From the NCBI GenBank assembly GCA_036939355.1, contig JALLAP010000244.1, positions 1 to 15,646 of the forward strand: a stretch of DNA of 15,646 nucleotides, read 5' to 3'. Each line of letters starts with the position of its first letter. Positions within the stretch are counted from its first letter, which is position 1. Source of the DNA: Thalassiosira profunda (Eukaryota; Bacillariophyta; Thalassiosirophyceae; Thalassiosirales; Thalassiosiraceae). A model generated the notes under the pieces. The model saw only the letters and a program-made list of their open reading frames with translations, did not search any database and had not been told where the DNA came from. Shown piece by piece: positions 1 through 9,650 of the stretch. A program made the translations under genes and the position numbers.

Positions 1-78
1 TTGAAGAGCCACTGCAATTGTTCGATTAGGTGTATCCTGTTTGCCTCTATTTGTTCAAGTATGTTCGTGGAATAGTAA

Positions 79-84
79 AATAAA
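79..84 (+). terminator. possible poly(A) signal of an upstream gene
   Basis: An exact AATAAA hexamer lies in an AT-rich stretch at the left edge, followed by a TG-rich segment. It could be the 3'-end signal of a plus-strand gene that lies mostly outside the window. A lone hexamer is weak evidence, and no coding sequence for that gene is visible here. Confidence 0.25.
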
Positions 85-292
85 GAAGGTTTGTCATTGC
101 TTAGCGGTAGTGCACTTCTTCTCAGATGCACTAGCGAGCATGCCAAGCATCTCGTGGGATACATAGTCTTCTTCCAACGTTGGGAGTGGATCTGTGCCCC
201 ATTCGTTGTGTTTGGTTCAGCCTGCTCTCGTGAGCAAACAAGGCGAACAGCAGGTGTCCGTCTACCTCCGGACACACAAGGGACACCTCACA

Positions 293-345
293 TCCCCCAC
301 CCCCACCACCACAATACCGCCCCCGCGCCCGCCCGTGCCCCGCCC
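293..345 (-). promoter_or_regulatory. C-rich leader; G-quadruplex-capable on the minus strand
   Basis: The bases before the start codon at 373 are almost only C and A on the plus strand. On the minus strand this gives several runs of three to five G separated by one to a few bases, the usual pattern for a G-quadruplex. It would lie in the promoter or 5' leader of the HA-domain gene. The rest of bases 1-372 shows no gene I can support. The open frames there are short, mutually overlapping and compositionally biased. Confidence 0.35.
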
Positions 346-372
346 TGACCAAGCCCCAGTACCCCCACGACC

Positions 373-3300
373 ATGGAAGCCGCCCCCTACGCCGGAGCGG
401 CGTATGCAATGGAGGAGGCGGCGGTGGATGGACAGGAGTGGGCTGCATACGCGCCCGATGCCTCGGCCGCGGATGATACCAACATGGCAGCAGAAGAGGA
501 GGATTGCAACGTGATCGATATCATCCACACATCCGATCTGCTGGCCAAGGCCCAACAGGAGGCCGAGGACGCCACCGCCGCCATCGAGCAGAAGCGCCAG
601 GAATTGGAGGCAGCCTTAGAGGCCGCCGAGGCCGAAGCCGAGGAAAAGGCGGCGCGTGTTGAAAGTTTGCAGGAGGAAGCTCAGGATTTGGCGGACGACG
701 CGCCGTGGCAGGAGATGTTTTATCGGTTACATGCGTGGAGCAGGGAGAAGGGGCATTGCAACCCGAGGCGGAACTGGCAGGCCAAAATGGACGCGGAGGA
801 GAAGGGTGAGTGCAGTGATATTTATGCTCACATGTTAGTGTGTGTGCACTGATTGCATTTGCGAGCCTGCTTGTCTCATGCAATTGCAAGTCCCTTGCTT
901 CTCCCCTTCACTTTCACCTCGATAGCTCTGGGCAACTGGTGCGGCAAGCAGAGGCGGGACGAACGGCAGGGGAAGCTGAATCCCTACAAAAAAGAAGCGC
1001 TCGAACGCATCGGTTTCACGTTCGACACGAAGAAACAGGGGTGGGAGGAATTTCACGAGAAGTTGAAGGCCTACCTCATCGAACACGACAAGGTGCCCTC
1101 CAATCTGCACGAGCCGGGATTAAAGGCACGGACGTCTCGCGGAAGCTCATCTATTACCGCAACCAGCCAAAGAAGATGCTTGGATTGTTGAAGGACAGCA
1201 ACAAGAAGGATGAGAAAGGAGAGTCGATACGGCGGGAGCAACACAATGCCGAGTTCACGCAGGACAAAATCGACGATTGAATTGGACGCTGACCCGGGAG
1301 CATGTTGAAAGGTTGCGCGACGAGAAGGGGCTGAACTTTCCCATGCCCCAAAGCGACGGCCGGCCCGACGATGGCGACTTGGTTTGCCTGGAGAAACACG
1401 CGTGGCTGAGCAACTACGAAGCGCTGGTCGAATTCAAGCGCCTTCATGGACACACCTACGTCACGTCGTTCAACTCCTCGCGGGAGCTGAGCGATTGGGC
1501 GAAGGAGCAGCGGAAGAGGATGCTCTGGTGGGAAAGGAAGCGCCTCGCCGGAAACGAGGGCGCGCATGGGGAGGCACCAGTCTTCAACGGAGAGGCGGAT
1601 TCCTTGAAAGAGTACCACAAATTGCTTAAAGAACGGAGCGGGAGTGGGAAGAGCAAGAAGGATCAACTCTTCCGGCTGTACCAACGGCAGATGCTCGAGG
1701 GGCTGGGATTCGTCTACCACCAGCCAGACGTTGAGTGGATGGAACAATACGAGCGCCTTGCAGGTAAGTGATCTGCGGTGGTCCCTCACTTCATTGCAAG
1801 ATAGGTATGCAAGCTGACGCTCTTTGCACAGCCTTTCGGCGCCTTTTCGGTACGATTGCCATTCCAAACAAGTATGCCTCTTTCGAGCACCTCCAAGGGG
1901 TGAGAATCATATCTTGATTGTATTCTTTTGTATTGCTTTGATTCGTCTGACACATCCTACGTGCAAAGTGGCTTGATGAAAACAAGAGGCAGCACCTGAA
2001 TCTGCCTCCATTTGAGCCTCGGTATACGACGGTGGAGAATGCAAGCGAATCGATTCAGATACCCTTTTCAGAAAGGCAGAAGCTCTTGAGCAATCTCGGC
2101 GCACTGTACGTGCCATTTGGGGGAGAGGAGGAGGAGGCGCACAAATCCCACTATTTCTTTCGCACTGCGGAGCAGGTCCAGGGCTGGGACACCGGCGTCG
2201 TGAAAACACTGCGGGAAACGAGGAAGCAGGCGATTGATAATCTGACAGCCGGCATTGCTCAGGAAAAGAACATGAGGGCACTGGCCGCGATCAAGTTGGA
2301 TCCAAAGAGAGAACGCGATTTCTTCTATCGACACGGAGCAATCGTCGCGGCCAGCGTCGAAGGGCGGGAGAAACTCCCATTCAATGGCGACTCCAGAAGC
2401 GGCGGCAAACGATTCTATCCAGACGGGCGCCCGTCAGATCTCTGTCGAATTACTCGGTGCTTCGACAGCCATGGCTCTCACCGAAAGCAATACCTTTGCG
2501 AGCGACACTTCGATATGATTGAAAGTCTTGTCAAATCTGAAGCGCAGCGGGCTGGGTTTAGCACGGTGCAGCTCCCAAACAATGCTGAAGAATCCAATCC
2601 AGCAGCGAGCGCAGAGGAATGGTTGTGCACATATTGCGAGAAAGAGTTTGACTCCTATGCCAAGGCAGCCAGGCACGAGATGGACGCGGCACTGTGCAGG
2701 TGGCTACTGAGATTCCCTGTGAGTCGCTCATGAGATGTGTTTGCTCTAATCGTCTCCAGCTGCTTATCTTGCTCTGATATGCACTCTTTCCAGCTCCAAA
2801 CAACTACCCGGCGTGGACAAAGCCCTCGATTCCGGACCATTTGACTGGCGAGGCGAGGACGCTGGCAAAACACTACAGGTGAGTGCTGCAGCTGTGGTTG
2901 CTGTCTCGCGTCTTCTTGTTGAGCGCATAGGCATTGACCCTAAAGTCTCTTTTCAGCTCCCTCGTTTGCAAAGTAACAATGGGCTACAGCGCGAAGGCTG
3001 CAACAAACGCCACAGACGAGCACGTCCTCGCAGCTTTGGGCCAGAAGCATCCACCGGAGTCGGAGGAGGACTTTTGCTTGCCTGCAGTGAAGTTCCCGTC
3101 CAAGAAGGACGAAGTGGAATGCAACAAACTCTTTCATCGTTGTGCCGGACCACTTGCTGCGACAGTGTCCGGGCGGGAGCAACTTGTCAGGGACGGGAAG
3201 CTAACTTACGGGGATGGCAGACCAATTATTTTTTGTCGTGTTGCTGGATGTCAGTTGGTCTTCGCTGAACGATCCTCGGTCGATAAGCGTTTCCTGTGCA

Positions 3301-3741
3301 ATTGGCAACGCGATGGTTCAACGAGATTACGGACACGATGAGGCCAATGGCAGCGCAGCAGGGAAGAGAAAGAAAGAGCAGGAATTTCCCAAGACTGCTG
3401 AGCGACGTGCGCGCAAGAAGGCAAAGACTGAAACATCGAAAGTGATCAAGGCTTCAGCAGCCGAAAAGGGCACTGTCTCGCTTGACTCTGAGAAGAAACC
3501 AGCCGCCTTGCCGCAGAAGGTCTCTGCTGCAGCGGCTGAGGGATCAAAGCCGCTCGAGCCGAATTGGTGGAAGAAATATCGCCTGCCTCCGCCTCCTCCC
3601 CCGGTCCAGGGTAAAGCGAAGTCTGCTGGTACCGGTACAGCACAGCAGAAACAAGGAGCGCCGGTTGGCAAGTCGAGCTTGACTTCATCAGAACAGGAGG
3701 GGCCTGCAGATGGAGACATTGAGAGGTTCATGGATTGTTAA
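373..3741 (+). CDS. helicase-associated (HA) repeat protein with Cys domains and basic tail; frame broken
   Basis: Inferred exons are 373-805, 926-1763, 1832-1899, 1969-2718, 2794-2878 and 2957-3741. The start at 373 follows a good context (CGACCATGG). The protein begins with an acidic, Ala/Glu-rich coiled coil. Four HA-type modules follow, with the family's W...L..... GH/K.P ... L..W...QR ... LE.[IL]GF pattern (for example LGNWCGKQRR and ALERIGFTFD). Next comes a Cys domain present twice, near 2305-2508 and 3091-3299. Between the copies is a C2HC-like finger (CTYC...H......C, about 2627-2700). A Lys-rich, nuclear-signal-like tail with a polyproline run ends at 3741. No helicase core is present. 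HA domains are thought to bind nucleic acid, so a nuclear DNA/RNA-binding role is inferred. The frame breaks near 1115-1130, at 1275-1280 and near 3295-3345. The first two each look like one missing base. The 2718/2794 junction is also out of phase. It may be a decaying gene or may carry sequence errors. Confidence 0.75.
2305..2508 (+). repeat. unrecognised Cys domain, copy 1
   Basis: This is protein-level copy 1 of a domain inside the HA-repeat gene. In order it reads AASVEGREKL, DGRP, CRITRC, then S..KQYLCERH, which gives four candidate zinc ligands C-x4-C...C-x2-H. The spacing loosely recalls small plant-type C-x4-C...C-x2-H zinc modules, but I do not recognise the family. Copy 2 is about 580 bp downstream in the same gene. 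Confidence 0.6.
3091..3299 (+). repeat. unrecognised Cys domain, copy 2
   Basis: This copy matches the first in order and spacing: AATVSGREQL, DGRP, CRVAGC, then S..KRFLC. The final histidine of copy 1 is not found at the same place, because the frame is lost just after LC. Another frame resumes with RWFNEI, which resembles RHFDMI in copy 1 and supports a lost base near 3300-3312. The matches fix the reading frame of the last exon. Confidence 0.55.
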
Positions 3742-3756
3742 AGTGAGCACTTCCCA

Positions 3757-6700
3757 CTACGTCTTTCGTTGCCTCTTTTCTGGCTGGGCTGCATCTTCCT
3801 CGGTATCCGGTGTCTCCGGCCCAGGACTTTGGTCCTCGCTCCGGCCCTGGATATCACTCAGCACGTCTTTGAGGCGTCTTGAGCGCACATTCGCGAAATG
3901 GATGCCATCCTCATAGCGCATGAAGTAGCTCTCCAAACGCGTTTGCTTCGATCCAGTCTCCAATACTTTCAGGACTGGATTGACGACGTTGTCGGTCTCT
4001 TCCTGCTCCCATCCGAGCTTCGCGGCACAGAACTGTTGCAATCCATTCAAGTCTGGCTTGGCCCAAGAAAAGGTCGCTTCGCTCTTGTCGACGGTCGGTT
4101 TCAGATACGCACTGAGAACGGCTTGCGACGGGAAGTTCGAAGGGCACGACCACCGAGTCCGAGCTGATTTGTGCTTTTTGTGGAACAGAACCTCTTTCGA
4201 GCTCCCTGGGTCATGCACCTCGTCGATCCCATCAAGCCAATCGCGGAATCGTTGAAGGCCCTCCTTTACACCGCTTTCAGAATCGTGCACTGGGAAGGTC
4301 TGCAATATCTCCATGCCATTGACAATCCCAACGCCTTTGACCCCGTCCGTATAATCTCCTCCTAACAACATCGCAAGCGCAACCAGCTGATGCTTGCCCA
4401 GAGCCAGATCACGCTGCATGTCCCTTGCATAATACGCCTCCACAAACTTCTGTTGATCGAAAAAGTTCTTGTATACCTGACGTGAAGTGCTTAGTTGCGC
4501 GCCAGAACGAGGCTGTGGGCATCCGAGCATTCGTTCCACTCACCTTCTTTGCACCAAATACGAAGGCATCGCTATCCTCGGTGACGACACCGTCCACCAG
4601 CCCAAGCTCTTCCAACGCAGCGCACTGTGCCTCTGCCTCCGACGGAGACTCAATCCATGGGATACCGCACAGCTGCAGCAGTCGAAGAATATCGTCCTTC
4701 ATTTCCTCCGTGATCGTAATTGTATCTCCCTCTTTTGCTCTTTCTCGCGCGACGATGCCGTCGTACGCCTCGTTCAAGCCTTCAAGGGAGGTGTCGAGTA
4801 AGTCTAGCTTTCGAGGGGAAGGGGACTGCTCCTGAGTTTCGTTTGCTCTCGCAGGAGACGCGCCATTCATTTTGGCGGAAGCTGCCTCTTCATTGACACT
4901 CGCATCAACATCCATCGCAGAATCAGCCGCGTCCATTTGTTCTTCACTCCTTGCAGCGTCTTCATTCAAAGGTGAACCGACAGAATGAGGGTTCTCACCC
5001 ACGTGCGCCGAGATCGCACGCTGAAACGCCCTCCCCGCCCAGCTCGTCAGCCGAGATGCGGTCTCTTGCGCGTGTTCCAAGGCAGCAGCGGTGTTGTTGT
5101 CCGGGTGGAACGAGTCGAATTCGTTGTCTCCGAGGCTTTCGACCCGTTTGTTGGTTGGAAGGTGATATGCTTCACTATCTGCAGGACTTGGCTTGTCATT
5201 CTTCTGCAAGCCAACATCCTCATCGGACGACGGAAGCTCGATGACCTCCTTTTCGCCGCCCTTCTCCTTCTGCTCCTCAAGAGGGACATCGTTGTCTCCT
5301 TTCGTCAAATCGATGGGTATCTGCTCGTTGTCGCTTCTACCGTTCCGTTCCATGGGGTGGTCCACAATTTGCGACCTTGGTTCATCTTTCATGTCATGGT
5401 GGTTGATGTCTTCTGCATCCATCCCATCTTCGTCGACCTGTTCTCCGTCTGAGTCACCATCTTCCCAATCAACATCGTCGTCGTCTTCATCATCGTCAGC
5501 CGCTTCGCCTTCGGCGGCAGCCATTGGTGCTCGGGAGACCTTAGCTTTTGCAGAAGCTCGAGGCAGGCCAGGTCCACCAAGTGCAAAGAGGAGACCTTTG
5601 CCGTCGTCGTCATCGCTCTCACTTTCCGCCTCGCCCAGAGCCATTGGGGGAGCATCGCTCTTGACCTCAGCTGTCTTCGAAGCGATGTGCTCAACTTCCA
5701 CTGAGCCGTCTTTGTCATCAGCTCCCCAATTGTCCCACTCCTCCCCCGCCGTCGCCAGCTCCAGTAACTTTGACGATTTGGATGGAAATGTGCTGGCTAG
5801 CGGCTGGTCCTTCGAAGGTAATTTCCGATCGTCGTCGCCCTTAGCGTCGCTATCATCGTCCAACAAAATCGTCTCATCCTTTTTGCCAGCGGCTGTTGCG
5901 GCAGGTTCAGCGGTGGAAGATGGCAGGAGAAACCCACCTCCGCCCTCCTCGTCGCCCGAGTCATCTTCGCCGAACAGAACTTTCATCGACGTCCCGCCTT
6001 GCGCTGCGTCGTTGTCAAAGATGCAATTGTCATCGCTGTCACTGCCGTGCGCGTGGCGCTGAAGCGGTCTCCTTTGCGCGGCAGCCCCAACAGCCACAAA
6101 GCCTGCTCCGCCATCGCTGCCATTAATTCCATCATCGCCCGCCCCCCGCTCTACAAGCTTGCCAATCTCGTTCACGCGTTTGTTCAGATGGCTCCCCTTC
6201 AGAAAGTTCTTCAGCTGCGCGTTGGAGTAGTCCTCCGGGTTGGCCGCGGCTTTGATGCATTCCCTTCGGGATTCAATCCGCCGCTGGGAGCGCTGGGTGT
6301 CGATCCACTTGGAGCGAGCCTCGGAGGGGAGGGCCGCGATGGTTTCGTTGGAAGCCTCTTGGTATTGCGAGTGCTCGAAAGGGTTGTCGTCGTGTTGATT
6401 GCCAAAGTCCGCTGATTGTTGTTGTTGCGGTTGCGGTTGTCGGATGGATTCGCTGATGGCACGTTGCATGTCCCAGTCGTTTTCGGATTCGTACTCCTGC
6501 CCCTCACCCGCTGCGCCAAGCAGAGATGAGGTTTGTTGCGATGTCTGCTCCTCACTGCCCTCGCTGTTAATTGAAATGACCTCATCGCTTTTGACAGCCT
6601 CGCTTTTGCTTGGCTCCGTGCTCTTCCCATCCGCATCGGATGATTTCCCCGCAGGCTTGGCATCTTCGACCTCATCCGCCAGGGTAAACCCCGCGGCAAA

Positions 6701-7293
6701 CGCCCCACCATTGGCAGAGCTGGTAGCTGCTCTGCTCGGGCTCTTTCCGTCAATCCCATTTCCATCATCTTCCGCCTCTTTGCCTTCTCCCCGCTTCGAC
6801 CTCGCCTCCCTCTCCCGCCACTCCTTCAACTGCTTCACCAAAATCTTCTTCGCCGCGCGCTTCGCCACCCCGCCCTTCTCGCCGTCGTGCTCGTCCCGCC
6901 ACAGCCGCTCCCTGGCGTGCTTTCTCCGTTGAATTTCGCGGCGCTTCACTTCCGGCATCGCCCCTGCAATAGATTCATTTAGCGCAATTTCAATCAGAGA
7001 ATGTTGCAGCAAAAGTGCGCACATCATGTGAGCAATGCAAAGCAAATTGACCCACCATCGAACACCAGCACCGGCTTAATCTGGTGGTACAGCATGCGCA
7101 TCAGCCGCAGCAGAAAGATCCTAACGTGGGGCCGGTTGGGCAACAATCGCCCCGTCTCCGGATCGCGGCACGCCTTGGACACCTGCGTCAGCCAGATGCT
7201 CGCGTCGATGGCGAGAGTCTGATGGGTGAGCGTCTCGATGGAGAGGCGGTGTCCCACGGGGAGGAGAAGCCGCCATAGGTTCTTGACGCCCAT
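3757..7293 (-). CDS. XPG: XPG/RAD2-type structure-specific endonuclease (nucleotide excision repair)
   Basis: Exons on the minus strand are 7293-7056, 6963-4544 and 4476-3757. All splice phases agree, giving 1125 residues, close to the usual XPG length (human about 1186). XPG cuts damaged DNA 3' of the lesion in the nuclear excision-repair complex. Visible parts are the N-terminal nuclease domain (starts [15 protein letters not shown] with D30; VFDG with D79) and a long acidic, disordered spacer (about 110-790). The XPG-I domain has SEAEAQ with E855 and E857, and TEDSDAF with D876 and D878. The helix-two-turn-helix has GGDYTDG with D927. The spacer holds a ubiquitin-interacting-motif-like helix near 240-255 ([11 protein letters not shown]). 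The C-terminus holds a PCNA box at 1064-1071 (QTRLESYF) and a basic end. The long spacer and large size favour XPG over FEN1 or EXO1. Its start has a good context (GCAGCCATGG). Confidence 0.95.
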
Positions 7294-8105
7294 GGCTGCG
7301 GCCTGGGTGGGGGCTTGTGGCGGCGAGAGAGGCGTCAGCCCACGTTGGAGTTGTTGGGGATAGCCGCGCCGTTGCCCCGCCCCCTCTGCTGTTTTTCAAA
7401 GAAGCGACTTCTCCCTCCAAAACTGATACTGCTTCCTGTCTACCATACGTACACCTTTTGAGCTTCTATCTTAATGTTCCCTGCTGGCGGCGGCTCCGTG
7501 AGGGCGCCGCGCCCTCCTGCCGACGTCCGCCCGGCCGAGGGCGAGGGCCACTAATTGCAGGGTATTGATCCGGCTGGGAGGGCGAGGGCTGCTATGGGGT
7601 CGAGCCTGGGCGCCGATTCCACCGCCGGCAGGGCAGTTTGCAACGCGCGAGGATCGTCACCTGCTTCGCCATCATCACCATCTAGTACCCATCATATCCT
7701 CGGGGGAAACTTCTGGCGCGGCGGGAGGAACATCGCTGCGGTCGGGGCGGCCGAAAGTGCTTTATTTGATCCGACATTAAGATGTATGGCGCGGCAGCAG
7801 AAGCACAGACGCACGTCACGTGTGCTCGCGGACACCCCACGCAATGGACCAGCCAGTCCACTACTGCACCGACGCCGCTCCTCTGGAGCCGCGGACAACG
7901 GCGAAGGAGAATGTTGGCTCGTTCTCGACACGGGGAGAAGGGGGTCCTCTCGGAAAAAGGAAGTGGCGGCAGCAACGGTCCTGCGTCTCTCGAAAGAGGG
8001 AGCCAGCCCCTGTTACGGGATTGAACGGTCGAGCGGTGAACGGCAGCAACACCAATATTGGGAAGGGAGGGAATGCAAGGAAGGTGGTACAAAGTAGAGT
8101 GGGTT
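7294..8105. other. intergenic: XPG promoter side and 3' flank of the 178-residue gene
   Basis: No gene is supported in these 812 bp. Both flanking genes run on the minus strand, so the left end should hold the XPG promoter and the right end the 3' untranslated region of the coiled-coil gene. Open frames here overlap on both strands, lack recognisable motifs and look like products of high GC content. Confidence 0.5.
7761..7766 (-). terminator. likely poly(A) signal of the 178-residue gene
   Basis: There is an exact AATAAA on the minus strand (TTTATT on the plus strand), about 340 bases past the stop codon at 8106 and well before the XPG start. Position and strand fit the 3' end of the coiled-coil gene. 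No transcript evidence is available here. Confidence 0.4.
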
Positions 8106-8837
8106 CTAGGGCTTCCGCTGGCTGTTGGAGACGATGGCGGCGTGGATCTTGCTCAGCATGTCCATCTGCTCTTCGTGGTGGGCCTTCTGCCGGCTGTTGG
8201 AGACGATGGCGGCGTGGATCTTGTTCAGCATGTCCATCACCTCTTTGTGGTTGGCCTGTTGCTGGATGACGCGCTTCTCTTCCAGGGCGAGGCGCTTTTG
8301 GGCGAGCTCCTGCAGTTCGGCGTCCCTTGCCTTGACGCCGGCCGTGTTCTCGATCTCGGCGAACCTGCGCTCGTCGTTCTCGTTCAAGTGCAACAGCATA
8401 GCTCTAAAGGAGGCGATGAGCACGACGTAAACGATTCCAGCGCGAGCGTTGGTGTGAGAAGGAAGGAACGTTGGCGATGCAGGTCAACGCTGCAAAGTTG
8501 GACTTACCGGAAATGTTCCTCCGCGTCGGTGCCCGGCGCAACTGCCCTTGGTCTTGAGATGGACTCTTGCTGACCGCCCTCCTGCGTTTTCTCTCCAGTG
8601 GCAAGGCCCTCCTTGGGGAGCGTGGTGGACGGCACCTCCTTGGGAAGCTGCCCCTTCAAGCCTGCATCAAACGTGGCTTTCAGGTGACTGAGAGGGAAGA
8701 AGAAGCGAGGAGAGCAGTGTAAGCGCGCGAATGGGTCAAGGATGCCCAGGGACGGCGAAGGAGAATGGACGCACTTACCTCGTGTCGCAGTACTCGGCGC
8801 CGAAGGCGGACCTCGTCTTGAATCTCTTTTTGCCCAT
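8106..8837 (-). CDS. small coiled-coil protein with a duplicated C-terminal repeat, 178 residues
   Basis: Three minus-strand exons, 8837-8779, 8687-8508 and 8403-8106, join in phase at GTAAGT donors and pyrimidine-rich AG acceptors. They give a complete protein starting MGKKRFKTRSAFGAEYCD. The middle part (about 20-80) is polar and probably disordered. From about 85 the protein is a strongly charged helical coiled coil (ERRFAEIE, ELQELAQKRLALEEKR). The C-terminus is a 24-residue unit (MDMLxKIHAAIVSNS) present twice, starting at residues 136 and 160. I do not recognise the family. The basic start and long coiled coil could suit an accessory subunit of a transposon-derived or DNA-binding complex, but nothing here shows that. 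It lies on the same strand as XPG, with 0.8 kb between, so co-transcription is not expected. Confidence 0.75.
8120..8238 (-). repeat. 72-bp-period direct repeat encoding 24-residue units
   Basis: The segments 8120-8166 and 8192-8238 match at 46 of 47 bases and are offset by exactly 72 bp, which is 24 codons. They encode MDML[NS]KIHAAIVSNS in the 178-residue protein. The near-identity at the DNA level, including third codon positions, points to a recent in-frame duplication. Confidence 0.85.
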
Positions 8838-9291
8838 GCTGTTCTTCCGGGAAGTGGGGGACCAGCCGATAGAGAATTTGGCACCAGTGAAGGGGGAGGA
8901 AAGTGGGCTGCTTGGCTCGCGCCCGCCCGTGCGCAGTTTTTTTGCCACCAGAGGGCGCAGCGTGTGTCAGCGGTGTCACCGCCACCCCTGCGATCTGGGG
9001 CGGCGAGCAGAGTATGAGGGTTCAAGGGACCGTGCACACGAGCAGCGGCGGCGTTCACCTCTTGCTCCCGCCTGGAGGGGGCGAAGGAGAGAAGGCGGCA
9101 GGGGCGGATGTGTGTGCGGTCAAAGGCCTTTCGTCGCTGGAAATTTTAGGACTGTTCGCCTTCTAGCAAATAGTGGCTTCCGCGAGGGGACCTGCTACGA
9201 GACCGGCAGCCGGGAGGAAGGGCGAAGGCGAGGGAGAAGATGTGAACGCGTCAACGTCAAACAAAGATTCAACTACAGCAGTGTTTAGGGG
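8838..9291. other. intergenic, no gene seen
   Basis: This is the promoter side of the 178-residue gene (pyrimidine-rich on its coding strand just before 8837) and the 3' flank of the spliced remnant that ends at 9292. No motif-bearing frame, RNA gene or repeat was recognised. Confidence 0.4.
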
Positions 9292-9650
9292 CTATCTGGA
9301 GAGACGCTTCCCGCGTGCAGAGTCAGCAGAGTCCGTGGACGTACGTGCTGCGTCGCGGTCCGCAACGACATCGTGCTTGTGCGCCCTGTCCAGCCACCGG
9401 AGAATGGAGGCCCGCCTACTTGGGCGTGGAAGAAGAGGAGCGAGTGGACCGGCGAGACGACAGCTGCGGGATCGCCGACGCGCGCTTACTTTGGGGTCTT
9501 CGCCGATGCACAGCCGGCCTCCTTCGGCGCCACCTTCTTGGGATCTTGGGCGGTTTGCCGCGGGATAGGTCCCCTTTGGGAGCCGCACTTGCTCGAGTGG
9601 AAGGGCGCCGGCTTGCGCTGCGCTTCCTTTGTCAGCGCTCGACCTTGTCA
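9292..9650 (-). CDS. 3' part of a small spliced gene, or a gene remnant; start not found
   Basis: Two minus-strand exons can be supported. The first is open from about 9650 and ends at 9490. The second runs from 9415 to the stop at 9292. The intron (9489-9416) has a GTAAGC donor and a pyrimidine-rich stretch before TAG, and the phases match exactly. The first exon reads KEAQRKPAPF ... DPKKVAPKEAG ... SAKTPK, and the second ASILRWLDRAHKHDVVADRD. Upstream, a different frame (about 9710-9635) reads NVAERQRLAEANGIADKVER and would join if one base were missing near 9635. No ATG was found in frame before the 607-residue gene's stop at 9956. The protein is basic at its end. I do not recognise it. 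It could be a short gene with an unseen first exon, or a decayed fragment. Confidence 0.4.

Noticed and set aside
1119..1280. Programmed ribosomal frameshifting as explanation of the HA gene breaks
   Set aside because: Neither site has an X-XXY-YYZ heptamer or an obvious downstream pseudoknot. Several breaks in one gene fit decay or sequence error better.
2813..3268. Long plus-strand frame overlapping the last exons of the HA gene
   Set aside because: It is the wrong frame. The Cys-domain similarity to copy 1 lies in the neighbouring frame, and this one reads through two introns.
5193..6062. 289-residue plus-strand Ser-rich frame inside the XPG gene
   Set aside because: It is the antisense of the acidic XPG spacer. 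Glu/Asp codons read backwards give Ser/Phe/Leu runs.
9001..9060. GGTTCAAGG word resembling a tRNA T-loop near 9018
   Set aside because: No flanking 5-bp T-stem, anticodon arm or acceptor stem could be paired.
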